DNA of 64,000 nucleotides from the NCBI GenBank assembly GCA_024276305.1, contig JAJRXK010000005.1, forward strand, positions 61,499 through 125,498, given 5' to 3'. The position numbers were made by a program, and so were the translations under genes. Of the stretch, positions 29,724-39,538 are shown in pieces. The DNA comes from Candidatus Krumholzibacteriota bacterium. GTDB lineage: Bacteria > Krumholzibacteriota > Krumholzibacteriia > JAJRXK01. Below the pieces are notes generated by a model, which ran no database searches, had not been told where the DNA came from, and saw nothing but the letters and a program-made list of their open reading frames with translations. Positions within the stretch are counted from its first letter, which is position 1; each line of letters opens with the position of its first letter.

Positions 29724-32601
29724 GCCGCGCCCACGCTTCGCGGCGGTGTCGGCGGTTCTGGCCCTGATGGTCTCTTTCTTTTCCCACTCCGCCGCCGCGC
29801 AGCAACTCTTCGGAAAGAACAAGGTCGTCTACGAAGATCGGGATTGGTGGGTCTTCGAGGAGGGGATGCTCCAGGTCTTCTTCTATCCGGGGGAAGAGGA
29901 TCTGGCCCGCTTCACCCTCGATGTTGCCCGCGCCACCTACCGCGAGTACGCGGAGTACTTCCGCTTCGAATTCGAGGACCCCATCCCCTTGATCCTCTAC
30001 GGCACCCACCATGGGTTGAAGGAGACCCATGTCATCCCCTCCTTCGTGGACGATGGAACGGCGGGGTTCACCGAATTCGCAAAGGGGCGGATCGCGCTGC
30101 GCGCCACCGGCAATCGCGCGGAGTTGCGGCACTTGATCCGCCACGAGATGGTGCACGCCTTCACCCTCTCGAAGTTGGCCACGGTGATGAGTGGAATGAG
30201 GATCTTCGACTACGAGGGTCCTCCGCTCTGGTTCATCGAGGGTCTGGCCGAAAGCGTGGCCAATGCCGAGCCGGATTGGCGCGCTCACATGATGCTGCGC
30301 GACGCGGTGCTCAACGATGGCCTCGTTCCGATTCCGGAGATGTGGCAGATCTTTGGATCCTTCCTGATGTACAAGGAAGGCGAATCGATCCTCGATTTTC
30401 TTCGGAGCCAGTATGGAGATCGGATTCCCACCCTCCTGCTCGAGAGCTGGTGGAAAGGAAGAGACTTTGCGGATCTCCTGCAGCAGGAATTGGGTCTGAG
30501 TTTCGAGGAACTCGATCAGCAGTGGAGAGGCTATCTGAAGCGGCGTTACTTTCCGCAGATTCTCCTGCGTCGGAGTCCCCGCGAGCAGGGTCGTCTGGTG
30601 GACGAACACACCTTCTTCGAAACCTCGCCGGTCATCCTGGGACGGGAAGACGATGGCAGCATGCGTCTGGCGTGCCTGAGCTATCGGGACGGCCCTCTGA
30701 GCCTCTACGAAGTCACCGTTCCGCCGAGAGGGCACGCGGAGTACCGGCGTCTGGTGGAGGGTGGACGGCAAGCGGCCTTCGAGAGTCTTCCGCCTCTGCG
30801 TTCGAGGATCAACGTCCACGAGGGACGCGAGATCGCCTTCGTGGCCAAGCACGGGGGACGGGATGCGCTCTACATCTATGATCTGCACGAGGGTCGAACC
30901 ACCTTCGAATTCCAGATGGGTCCCGGCGACCCGGTGGTCGAGATTTCCAGCCCCTCCTTCTCGCCCGACGGAAGAGAGCTCGTCTTCAGTGGCCTCGACG
31001 CGGGCGGTCGCAGCGATCTCTGGATCGTGAACCGTCGAAGCCGGGGCCTGCGTCGCTTGACCGACGACCTCTGGCAGGAGACCCATCCGAGTTGGAATTC
31101 GCGGGGAGATCGCATTCTCTTCGCCAGCGACCGCGAGAATCCGGCCACGGGTCGGCACGACATCTTCGAGATCTCCCTCTCCCATCCCGAGCGGGTGGTG
31201 GTCCGGGTGCGTCACCGGAGTCTGGACACCGCGCCTCGATGGATCGGCGGGAGTGACGATTTCGTCTTCGTCAGTGACCGGGATGGGGCCCCGAATGTGT
31301 GGATCGCAACCGAGGAGGGGATCGCCCCGATCAGCGATGTCACCGGAGGGGTCTTCTTCCCGCAGGCGTCCTGGGGAGAGGACCGGCTGGAGGTGAGCTC
31401 GGCGGTCTACTTCGAGCGTCGTTTCCAGCTTCACCTTCTGAGAGTGCCGGATCTCGATACGCTGGCGTGGCAGCCGGCGGTCTCGCCCCGGACGCCTTCG
31501 GAGGTGGTCGTCGACTCGGTCTCAGGGGGTGAGGGGGGCGAGTTCCCGGTCCCGCGCGCATCTCCCTACGAAGTCGACTTCGGTTTGGACTTCGTCCAGT
31601 CGGTGGTCTCCCTCGACCCCGACCTGCCCTTCGGATCGGGAGCGAGTGTGGGCTTCACCGATCTGTTGGGCAATCACCAGGTCTTCGTGCATTTCGGAAC
31701 CGCCACCGACAATTTCAGCCTCGAGGATCTGAATGCGGGGCTCAGCTGGACGGACCAGACCTCCCGCCTACACCGTCATATGGGTCTGTTTCGTCTGGCG
31801 GTTCGCCCCAATGGCCTCGACCGGGATCTCCGGGACATTTCCGAAGTGCGGACCGGAGGCTTCTTCGGGCTGACCTATCCGCTGTCCAAGTTCCGCCGCA
31901 TCGAGACGAGCACCGTCTTCCGGCATCTGGCGCGAGACCCTCCGGGCATCGTGGGGGGAGCGGGGTCGACCTTGGGGACCATCCAGTCGCGCACCTGGTT
32001 GTGGAGCGTCTTCGCCTCCTATGTGTCGGACAACACCCTGTGGCGGTGGGAGGGGCCGGTCCGGGGGACGCGCACGCATCTCACCGTGGGCCAGACCTTC
32101 GATCTGCAGAACAAAGGCTTCTCCCGGAGCACCATTCAGCTCGATACCCGACGCTACTATCGCGGCGTGGGAGGCAGTGTGGTGGCGCTGCGGGCCTCCA
32201 GCCGGTTGGCCTTCGGCGACGATCCCTTGCCCTATTATCTTTGGGGGCAGCTGAACGTGAGGGGTCTGGACTTCTACACCCGCAAGATCGCCTTCGGCAA
32301 TCTGGAGCTCCGGATCCCCTTCCTCGACGGAGTGGGCCTTCGTTTCCCCTTCGGGGATCTGACCTTTCCCCCGATTCGCGCCCACGCCTTCTTCGATGCG
32401 GCGTGGCTGGAGGATGCGCTCTTCATCGACAGCTTCGGGCAGGGGGTGTCTCCGGACTCCAAGTACCTGGGGAGTTTGGGCTATGGGGCGAGCATGGTGG
32501 TCTATCCCCCGATCGCGGTGAGGATGGACGTCCTCAAGACCCACGACTTCAACACCTTCTCACCCTGGGAGGTGCGGTGGGGAATCACTCTGGTCTACTG
32601 A
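29716..32601 (+). CDS. Peptidase MA-like / TolB-type beta-propeller / outer-membrane beta-barrel multidomain protein
   Basis: Signal peptide; HEMVH plus downstream WFIEGLAE; propeller-like repeats (SPSFSPDGRELVFSGLD, HPSWNSRGDRILFASD); barrel-like C-terminus ending ITLVY. Confidence 0.75.
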   Translation: MIEPRPRFAAVSAVLALMVSFFSHSAAAQQLFGKNKVVYEDRDWWVFEEGMLQVFFYPGEEDLARFTLDVARATYREYAEYFRFEFEDPIPLILYGTHHGLKETHVIPSFVDDGTAGFTEFAKGRIALRATGNRAELRHLIRHEMVHAFTLSKLATVMSGMRIFDYEGPPLWFIEGLAESVANAEPDWRAHMMLRDAVLNDGLVPIPEMWQIFGSFLMYKEGESILDFLRSQYGDRIPTLLLESWWKGRDFADLLQQELGLSFEELDQQWRGYLKRRYFPQILLRRSPREQGRLVDEHTFFETSPVILGREDDGSMRLACLSYRDGPLSLYEVTVPPRGHAEYRRLVEGGRQAAFESLPPLRSRINVHEGREIAFVAKHGGRDALYIYDLHEGRTTFEFQMGPGDPVVEISSPSFSPDGRELVFSGLDAGGRSDLWIVNRRSRGLRRLTDDLWQETHPSWNSRGDRILFASDRENPATGRHDIFEISLSHPERVVVRVRHRSLDTAPRWIGGSDDFVFVSDRDGAPNVWIATEEGIAPISDVTGGVFFPQASWGEDRLEVSSAVYFERRFQLHLLRVPDLDTLAWQPAVSPRTPSEVVVDSVSGGEGGEFPVPRASPYEVDFGLDFVQSVVSLDPDLPFGSGASVGFTDLLGNHQVFVHFGTATDNFSLEDLNAGLSWTDQTSRLHRHMGLFRLAVRPNGLDRDLRDISEVRTGGFFGLTYPLSKFRRIETSTVFRHLARDPPGIVGGAGSTLGTIQSRTWLWSVFASYVSDNTLWRWEGPVRGTRTHLTVGQTFDLQNKGFSRSTIQLDTRRYYRGVGGSVVALRASSRLAFGDDPLPYYLWGQLNVRGLDFYTRKIAFGNLELRIPFLDGVGLRFPFGDLTFPPIRAHAFFDAAWLEDALFIDSFGQGVSPDSKYLGSLGYGASMVVYPPIAVRMDVLKTHDFNTFSPWEVRWGITLVY

Positions 32602-32622
32602 GGATCTCGACCGATCAGAAGA

Positions 32623-32646
32623 ACGCCGACCCGGGAGGATCGGCGT
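32623..32646. terminator. Bidirectional terminator between convergent genes
   Basis: ACGCCGACCC-GGGA-GGATCGGCGT stem (10 bp incl. one G.U on the - strand transcript); - strand reads into TTCTT. Confidence 0.6.
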
Positions 32647-32694
32647 GATTCCCCATCGTCGGATGGGACGGATGGAATCGACCGGGGGTGGCCT

Positions 32695-32961
32695 TCAGGC
32701 CTGGGCCTGGCGAGTCAGACGACTCTTGAGCCGAGCGGCGCGAGCCGCCGGGATGAGCCCCTTGCCGGCCATTCGGTCGAGAAGACGGGTGACCGTGGTC
32801 AGCTCCTGGACCTGGTCCCCGCTGAGGGGGCCTTCGGTCGACGCGATCGTCGCGCGGAGATCACGGATGGCACGACGCATCTTCTTGCGCCGATGAATGT
32901 TGCGCTGCCGACGGACCTCGTTGGTCTTGACTCGCTTCTTCGTGCTCTTGTTGTGCGGCAC
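32695..32961 (-). CDS. rpsT: 30S ribosomal protein S20
   Basis: VPHNKSTKKRVKTNEVRRQRNIHRRKKMRRAIRDL...AARLKSRLTRQ; GTG start with AGAGG upstream. Confidence 0.88.
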   Translation of the reverse strand: MPHNKSTKKRVKTNEVRRQRNIHRRKKMRRAIRDLRATIASTEGPLSGDQVQELTTVTRLLDRMAGKGLIPAARAARLKSRLTRQAQA

Positions 32962-33040
32962 GACGGCACCTCTTCGGTTGATGGACATTCCCGAGGATCC
33001 CATCCGTCGCAAGCGGGCGGCGGATCGGCCAGAACGACCA

Positions 33041-33069
33041 AATAAACACCCAACCCCCTCCGCTGTCAA
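33041..33069 (-). promoter_or_regulatory. Promoter TTGACA-N17-TTTATT for rpsT (- strand)
   Basis: Reverse complement of tgtcaa (33064-33069) and aataaa (33041-33046). Confidence 0.65.
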
Positions 33070-33189
33070 GACGGCTGGGCAGGTCCAAGGGGCTGAGAAT
33101 CCCCTTTGCGCGCCGAGGGCATCCCCGGCACACTTCCTCCAGGGTCCATTCCGCCGTCCAGTGGGCCCCATTCCCCCGAAAGGAGTCTC

Positions 33190-35037
33190 GTGACCGCCGC
33201 CGACGATCTCCGCTCCAAGGTCGAGACCCTCCCGGCCGCTCCGGGGGTCTATCTCATGAAGGACTCCCGTGGCCGAGTGATCTACGTGGGAAAGGCCGCG
33301 CAGCTGAGCCACCGGGTCCGGTCCTACTTCGGGCCTCAGGACCACCTCGACCCCAAGACCCGGACCCTGGTGAGTCGCATCGAGGATGTGGATTGGATCG
33401 TAGTGCCGACCGACAAGGACGCGCTCCTCCTCGAGGATCAGCTCATCAAGGAGTACAAGCCCCGTTACAACATTCGGCTGAATGACGACAAGCGCTATCC
33501 CTACCTTCGGCTGACCACCTCCGAGGCCTTTCCGCGTCTGGACGTGGTGCGGCGCATCGCGGACGACGGCGACGAGTACTATGGTCCCTTCACCAATGCC
33601 CGGGCCATGCGGTTGACCCTTCGCACTCTCACCAAGATTCTGCCGGTGCGGACCTGCGAGCTGGCCCTGCCCGAAGAGACGGTACCGCGTCCCTGTCTCG
33701 ACTATCACATCGACCGCTGCTGTGCTCCCTGCGTGGGATATGTCGATGCCGCGCAGTACGGGGCCTACGTGGAACAGATCCGACTCCTGTTGCGGGGCCG
33801 GAGTCGGGATCTCGTGGATCAGCTCCGGTCGAAGATGGAAGAACACTCCCGGGAGCTCCGTTTCGAAGAGGCCGCGCAACTGCGGGATCAGATCGAATCG
33901 GTGGAGAAGGTCATCGAGGGTCATCGGGTGGTTCTGCGTCTGGGCACGGACGTCGATGTGCTCGGCCTGGACCGGGAGGGGCGTTCCGCCTGCGGGGTGG
34001 TGCTGCGGATCCGTGACGGCAAGCTGGTGCGGAGTGAAGACTACCTCTTTCATTCCCGGTGGGAAGACTCCCAGACGGATTTCTACTCCCGCTTCTGCAC
34101 CGAAGTGTTGCAGCGTAGCCAACAGATTCCTCGGACGATCCTGCTCCAGATGCCCTGGGCCGACGCCCTCCTGTGGGAGGAACTCCTGCGGGAGCGTCAC
34201 GGCCGCCGCGTGCATCTGCGCGTACCGCAGAAAGGGGACCGCGCGCGGTTGGTGGAAACGGCCCGCACCAATGCTCGGCTCAAGTTGCGAGAGCATCTGA
34301 ATCGGACCAAGGTCCGGCCCGTACGCGTGAAGGACGACGAACCGGGAGTGAGGGACCTGAAGGAACGCCTCGACCTTCCGGTGGCGCCACAGACCATCGA
34401 GTGTTTCGACATGAGCCACTTTCAGGGAGGGCAGCGGGTGGGGTCGCTGGTCTTCTTCTCGGGAGGGGCTCCTCTCAAGAGCCGATATCGGCGGTTCCGC
34501 ATCAAGAATGTGGAGGGGATCGACGACTTCGCGATGATGCAGGAATGTCTGGAGCGCTACTACTCACGACTCCGGGACGAGGATCAGCTTCCGGCGGATC
34601 TGGTCATGGTGGACGGTGGAGCCGGACAGCTGGGAGTGGGGACGAGAACCCTGCAGCGCTATGGATTCATGGAGACGAGCATCATTGGGCTGGCCAAGCG
34701 CGAAGAAGAAGTCTACGTGCCCGGACGCACCGAGACCGTGCGTCTGCCCCACACCAGCGAAGGCCTGAAACTGCTCCAACGGGTTCGCGACGAGGCCCAC
34801 CGTTTCGCCATCACCTATCATCGAAAGCTGCGTCATCGTGAGACCCTCCATTCGTTGCTCGACGAGATACCGGGGATCGGTCGGTCCAAGCGTCAGCATC
34901 TGCTCACGCACTTCGGAAGCGCCGACGCCGTGGGGAGGGCGACCAAGGAAGAACTGATCCGGGTCCCGGGCATCGGTCCGGTCGATGCACAGCGGATCCT
35001 GGAGTTCTTTCTCGATCGTACGGAGAGACCGTCGTGA
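33190..35037 (+). CDS. uvrC: Excinuclease ABC subunit C
   Basis: GIY-YIG domain AAPGVYLMKDSRGRVIYVGKA; C-terminal ECFDMSHFQGGQRVGS and HhH; GTG start 33190. Confidence 0.95.
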   Translation: MTAADDLRSKVETLPAAPGVYLMKDSRGRVIYVGKAAQLSHRVRSYFGPQDHLDPKTRTLVSRIEDVDWIVVPTDKDALLLEDQLIKEYKPRYNIRLNDDKRYPYLRLTTSEAFPRLDVVRRIADDGDEYYGPFTNARAMRLTLRTLTKILPVRTCELALPEETVPRPCLDYHIDRCCAPCVGYVDAAQYGAYVEQIRLLLRGRSRDLVDQLRSKMEEHSRELRFEEAAQLRDQIESVEKVIEGHRVVLRLGTDVDVLGLDREGRSACGVVLRIRDGKLVRSEDYLFHSRWEDSQTDFYSRFCTEVLQRSQQIPRTILLQMPWADALLWEELLRERHGRRVHLRVPQKGDRARLVETARTNARLKLREHLNRTKVRPVRVKDDEPGVRDLKERLDLPVAPQTIECFDMSHFQGGQRVGSLVFFSGGAPLKSRYRRFRIKNVEGIDDFAMMQECLERYYSRLRDEDQLPADLVMVDGGAGQLGVGTRTLQRYGFMETSIIGLAKREEEVYVPGRTETVRLPHTSEGLKLLQRVRDEAHRFAITYHRKLRHRETLHSLLDEIPGIGRSKRQHLLTHFGSADAVGRATKEELIRVPGIGPVDAQRILEFFLDRTERPS

Positions 35038-35960
35038 GAGAGTGGTCGGCAGATCACGAGGTCGGTTTGGATCTCCAGCGGGCCGCCGATGGGTTCCTCC
35101 TGGGCTTGGACATCGAGCGCGGCGCCTCGCCCCACACCCTCGAGAACTACGCCCGTGATCTGAGAGACTACTTCGCGCATCTGCACCGGTCCGGGATCGA
35201 GAGCCCCGACGAGGTGCGCCCACGCCACCTTCGGGACTTCCTGGGCCTGCGGGACCGAGAGGGCTTCGGGGCCCGGAGCCGCGCCCGAGCCCTCTCGACC
35301 CTCAAGGGACTGCACCGCTACGCCTGCGAAGCGGGGTTGGCCCGGCAGGACCCGGCGAGGGAGCTCCACGGTCCTCGCCTGCCCCAGACTCTGCCCCGGG
35401 TACTGAGCGTGGCGGAGGTCTCGCGCCTGGTGCATGCGGTGGATCCCGGCCACCCTCTGGCCCTCCGCGACCGGGCTCTCCTCGAGCTGCTCTACGCCTG
35501 TGGACTGCGCGCTTCGGAACTCTGCACCTTGCCCTTGCCGGCCTTGGACCTCGAGGAGGCCATCGTGAGGGTGACCGGCAAGGGCGACAAGCAACGGTGG
35601 GTTCCGGTGGGTGGCGCGGCGGTCGAAGCGGTCGCCCAATACCTGGAAGGACTTCGGCCCCGACTGGTCCGGCGGAGCGGCGCCTCCGAGATCTTCCTCA
35701 ATCGGCGGGGGAGTGGTCTGAGCCGGGTCGGACTTTGGAAAATCCTCAAACGGATCGCGGCCGGGGTGGGATTGGAGGACCGCGTGACGCCCCATGTGCT
35801 GCGGCACTCCTTCGCGACCCACCTCCTCCAGGGAGGAGCGGACCTGCGGGTGGTCCAGGAGCTCCTCGGTCACGCAGATCTCCAGACCACGCAGATCTAC
35901 ACCCACCTCGACCGTCAGTATCTGATCGACCAGCACCGGCGCTGCCATCCGAGAGCCTGA
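35034..35960 (+). CDS. xerD: Tyrosine recombinase XerD-like
   Basis: [41 protein letters not shown] (read as TPHVLRHSF...). Confidence 0.87.
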   Translation: MREWSADHEVGLDLQRAADGFLLGLDIERGASPHTLENYARDLRDYFAHLHRSGIESPDEVRPRHLRDFLGLRDREGFGARSRARALSTLKGLHRYACEAGLARQDPARELHGPRLPQTLPRVLSVAEVSRLVHAVDPGHPLALRDRALLELLYACGLRASELCTLPLPALDLEEAIVRVTGKGDKQRWVPVGGAAVEAVAQYLEGLRPRLVRRSGASEIFLNRRGSGLSRVGLWKILKRIAAGVGLEDRVTPHVLRHSFATHLLQGGADLRVVQELLGHADLQTTQIYTHLDRQYLIDQHRRCHPRA

Positions 35961-35979
35961 GCCCCTCCGTCCCGGCGTG

Positions 35980-36009
35980 TTGACACGCTCTCGATCGCTC
36001 TGCTAGCTT
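35980..36009 (+). promoter_or_regulatory. Promoter TTGACA-N18-TAGCTT upstream of scpA
   Basis: TTGACA 35980-35985, TAGCTT 36004-36009. Confidence 0.55.
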
Positions 36010-36061
36010 GCCGACGCTGCGGGCCCGAAACATCGGGTCCGGACCACGACCCATTGGAGCT

Positions 36062-36925
36062 GTGTTGAACCTCCCCGCTGAACAACCCGATGCCGCTCCC
36101 GAGGCGACCACCCCCGCCGAGACTCCAGCCGAGGAGTTGGTGGGGGACCGGGCCAACTACACCGTCCATCTCGAGGATTTCGAGGGCCCCCTCGATCTCC
36201 TGCTCTACCTGATCCAGCGCGATGAGATCGACATCTACGACATTCCCATTGCCCACATCACCAAGGCCTATGTCGATCACATCGAGATGATGGACGTCTT
36301 CAACCTCGACAGCGCGGGGGAGTTTCTGGTGATGGCGGCGACTCTCATGCGGATCAAGGCGCGGATGCTCCTTCCCGTTCAACGACTGGAGGACGGAGAG
36401 GAAGACGAAGGCGATCCGCGAGACGAGTTGGTGCGTCGTCTCCTCGAGTACAAGAAGTACAAAGAGGCATCCGAACGCCTGGCGGCGCACGAAGAGATGC
36501 GGCGTCAGCTCTTCCGTCGAGGAGTTCCCTATCCTTTCGAAGACGAGGATCAGACGCCTCCCGAGCTGAGCCTGACGATGGTGGACCTCTTGCACGCGGT
36601 GCGCAACGTGCTCGAGGAGATGCGGACTCAGGATACTCACTATGTGTATACCGAGGTCTACACCGTCGATGGCCAGCAGGCCCTGATTCTCGAACGCCTC
36701 GAGTCGGAGGATCGTCTTCGATTCGCCGAGATCTTCCAGGGCATGCGGGTGAAGATGGAAGTCGTGGTGAGTTTCCTTGCTCTCTTGGACCTGCTCAAAC
36801 AGCGCAGGATTCAGGTGCAGCAGTCGACGATCTACGGGGAGCTGTGGATTCTGCCCGGTGATGGTCAGGTCGAGAGCGATGAAGAGGATCCGGCTACAAC
36901 CACGGAGGCAAGCGATGAAGCGTGA
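36062..36925 (+). CDS. scpA: Segregation and condensation protein A
   Basis: VHLEDFEGPLDLLLYLIQRDEIDIYDIPIAHITKAYVDHIE; start GTG 36062 or TTG 36065. Confidence 0.92.
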   Translation: MLNLPAEQPDAAPEATTPAETPAEELVGDRANYTVHLEDFEGPLDLLLYLIQRDEIDIYDIPIAHITKAYVDHIEMMDVFNLDSAGEFLVMAATLMRIKARMLLPVQRLEDGEEDEGDPRDELVRRLLEYKKYKEASERLAAHEEMRRQLFRRGVPYPFEDEDQTPPELSLTMVDLLHAVRNVLEEMRTQDTHYVYTEVYTVDGQQALILERLESEDRLRFAEIFQGMRVKMEVVVSFLALLDLLKQRRIQVQQSTIYGELWILPGDGQVESDEEDPATTTEASDEA

Positions 36926-37607
36926 ACTCGAAGCCCTGCTCTTCGCGTCGGACCAGCCCCTGTCGGTCGATCGTTTGACCAAGGTTCTCGGGGGCGTCGA
37001 ACGGGCCGCGGTCCGTGAGGCGATCGAAGAATTGCGGCAGGAGTACGATCGCGACCAGCATGCCTTCACGGTGGTGGAGTTCGGAGGCGGGTATTCCATC
37101 ACCACCCGGGAAGAACACGCCAAGCTGGTGTCGAAGCTCTTTCGCGGCCGCCGCAAACAGCGGCTCAGCAAGGCGGCACTCGAGGTGCTGGCCATCATCG
37201 CCTACAAGCAGCCGGTGACCCGGCTCGAGATCGAAGAGATTCGCGGCGTCTCGGTCTCCGGGGTCCTCGGCACTCTGCTCGAGCGAGATCTGGTCCAGAT
37301 CGCCGGGCGGGCCGAGAGCCTGGGGCATCCTCTCCTCTATGGGACCACCAAGACCTTGCTCGACTACCTGGGCCTCAAACGCATCCAGGATTTGCCCCAG
37401 CTCTCCGAGCTCGAGGACCTTCTCGCTCAAAAGGAAGAACTGAAGCAGATTGCGGCCCGCTACGGAGAAGAACTCGGAGACGAGGACTTCGACCGGGCAC
37501 TCCACCCCGAAGCTCCGGTCGAGGAAGCGGAATCGGAAGAAGAGGATTCGGGGGAGGAGGATCCGGTGGTCGCGCAGGAGGCCTCGAGTGGAGATCCGGG
37601 TCAATAG
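36915..37607 (+). CDS. scpB: Segregation and condensation protein B
   Basis: MKRELEALLFASDQPLSVDRLTKVLG; LSKAALEVLAIIAYKQPVTRLEIEEIRGV. Confidence 0.92.
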   Translation: MKRELEALLFASDQPLSVDRLTKVLGGVERAAVREAIEELRQEYDRDQHAFTVVEFGGGYSITTREEHAKLVSKLFRGRRKQRLSKAALEVLAIIAYKQPVTRLEIEEIRGVSVSGVLGTLLERDLVQIAGRAESLGHPLLYGTTKTLLDYLGLKRIQDLPQLSELEDLLAQKEELKQIAARYGEELGDEDFDRALHPEAPVEEAESEEEDSGEEDPVVAQEASSGDPGQ

Positions 37608-38346
37608 ATTCCTTTCTCAGGCCGGATTGGGGTCCCGACGCGCGGTGGAGCAGCTCGTGCGTGAGGGACGGGTCGAAGTCAATGGCGAGGTCCTGGCCGA
37701 ACTCGGCCGGACCATCGATCCCGACCGCGACGAGGTGTGGGTGGATGGGAGGCGCGCGACCCTGCGCCGGCCGGAGAGAACCCTCCTCTTGCACAAGCCG
37801 GTCGGCGTGGTCTGCAGCTTCGCCCAGCAGGACCGGCGCCCCTGTTTGCGGACACTTCTGGGTCCCGAAGTCTTCGAGGAGGGTCGGCTCTTCCACGTGG
37901 GTCGTCTCGACACCGACAGCAGCGGACTACTCCTCCTGAGCGATGACGGTGACCTCGCCCAGCGTCTCCAGCGTCCGAGGGGGCGAGTGTGGAAGACCTA
38001 TCGGGTGGAGATCGATCGGGGTCTGGGCGTCGAAGAACTCGAAGCCCTGCGCGCGGGTCGGATTTCCCTCGACGGCCGGGCCTGTCTGCCGGCCCGCATC
38101 CGGGCTCTGGACGCCGAGGCACGGCTTCTGGAATTCGCGATCCACGAGGGCCGGAATCGGCAGATCCGACGCATGGTGAAGGCCGTGGGGGCGGAAGTGC
38201 GATCTCTCCATCGCCTGCAGATCGGCAGTCTGGATCTCGGCGACTTGCCGGTGGGGAGATGGCGGCGGGCTCGGCCCGAAGAACTGGAAGGGTTGCGCCG
38301 AGAGGCGGGTCTGTCGCCGCGTGACGATCAAGCCTCGCGTGAGTAG
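37588..38346 (+). CDS. RluB/RsuA-family rRNA pseudouridine synthase
   Basis: RVNRFLSQAGLGSRRAVEQLVREGRVEVNG; VGRLDTDSSGLLLLSDDGDLAQRL. Confidence 0.9.
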   Translation: MEIRVNRFLSQAGLGSRRAVEQLVREGRVEVNGEVLAELGRTIDPDRDEVWVDGRRATLRRPERTLLLHKPVGVVCSFAQQDRRPCLRTLLGPEVFEEGRLFHVGRLDTDSSGLLLLSDDGDLAQRLQRPRGRVWKTYRVEIDRGLGVEELEALRAGRISLDGRACLPARIRALDAEARLLEFAIHEGRNRQIRRMVKAVGAEVRSLHRLQIGSLDLGDLPVGRWRRARPEELEGLRREAGLSPRDDQASRE

Positions 38347-38389
38347 TCTGAAGGAGTGATTCGCTCAGGTGCGGAGGAGGAGGCCGGAG

Positions 38390-39505
38390 ATGTCTTGGAT
38401 CTCGAAACACATCCGAGAAGGGCTGCGGGGACTGGAGCCCTACCAGCCGGGCAAACCCATCGAAGAGGTCCAGCGAGAACTCGGGCTGGACTCGGTGATG
38501 AAACTCGCGAGCAACGAATATCCCGAAGGTGCATTCGCCGAAGTTCAGGAAGCTCTCCGCGAGGAGATCTCCCGGACCCACCGCTATCCCGACGCCGGAT
38601 GGCACGAACTCCTCGATGCGGTGGTGGAGGTCTATCCCATCTCTCGCGGAGAGATCCTCTTCGGCAACGGAGCGAATGAAATCCTGGAGTTGGTGGTCCA
38701 CCTCCTCTGTGGTCCGGGCGACGAGGTGGTCTTCGCGCATCCGAGTTTTCCCATCTACGGTCTCCTGGCCCGATCGCACTTCGATGGCGGTCGGCCGGTT
38801 CCTCTCGACACCGACCTCGTCCACGATCTGGACTCGATGGCGGAGGCGGTGAACGATCGCACCCGGGTGGTCTTTCTCTGCAATCCGAACAATCCGACCG
38901 GCACCTACTTCACCGAGTCGGAGTTGGTCGACTTCATGGAGAAGGTACCGTCGGACCTGTTGGTCGTCTTGGACGAGGCCTACGCGGAGTTCGTGACCGC
39001 AGACGACTACCCCGATTACTTCGAGCTGCGAGCGCGCTATCCGAATCTGGTGAGCGTGCGCTCCTTCTCGAAGATCTACTCCCTCGCATCGTTGCGTATC
39101 GGCTATTGCCTGGGCAGTGAAGAGTTCATCTCGTGGATGCAGCGAGTGCGGCAGCCCTTCAACGTGAATCGTCTGGCGCAACGGGCGGCGTCGGTGGCCA
39201 TTCGTCGACAGGACCTCGTGGCCGAACGTCGGAAGACGAATCGGCGCCGGATGATCGAGTTGAAAGCCGGCATGGAGGCACTCGGCTGCCGGGTCGTGCC
39301 TTCGCAGACGAATTTCTATTTGGTCTTCGCTCCCGGAGGGAGTGAAGCCCTCTTCGACGGACTCCTCCGAGCCGGAGTGATCGTTCGTCCCCTGCGCGGA
39401 TTCGGAGTGTCTGGAAGCGCCTTCCGGGTGAATGTGGGCCGGGACGACGAGAACGCTGCTTTCCTGTCGGCGCTGCGCGATGTGCTCGCCGCAGTGACTT
39501 CCTGA
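38390..39505 (+). CDS. hisC: Histidinol-phosphate aminotransferase
   Basis: LASNEYPEG, FLCNPNNPTGTYF, VLDEAYAEF, RSFSKIYSLASLRIGY. Confidence 0.88.
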   Translation: MSWISKHIREGLRGLEPYQPGKPIEEVQRELGLDSVMKLASNEYPEGAFAEVQEALREEISRTHRYPDAGWHELLDAVVEVYPISRGEILFGNGANEILELVVHLLCGPGDEVVFAHPSFPIYGLLARSHFDGGRPVPLDTDLVHDLDSMAEAVNDRTRVVFLCNPNNPTGTYFTESELVDFMEKVPSDLLVVLDEAYAEFVTADDYPDYFELRARYPNLVSVRSFSKIYSLASLRIGYCLGSEEFISWMQRVRQPFNVNRLAQRAASVAIRRQDLVAERRKTNRRRMIELKAGMEALGCRVVPSQTNFYLVFAPGGSEALFDGLLRAGVIVRPLRGFGVSGSAFRVNVGRDDENAAFLSALRDVLAAVTS

Positions 39506-39538
39506 GCCCCTCACGATCGAGTCCGAGGATTGCCATCC

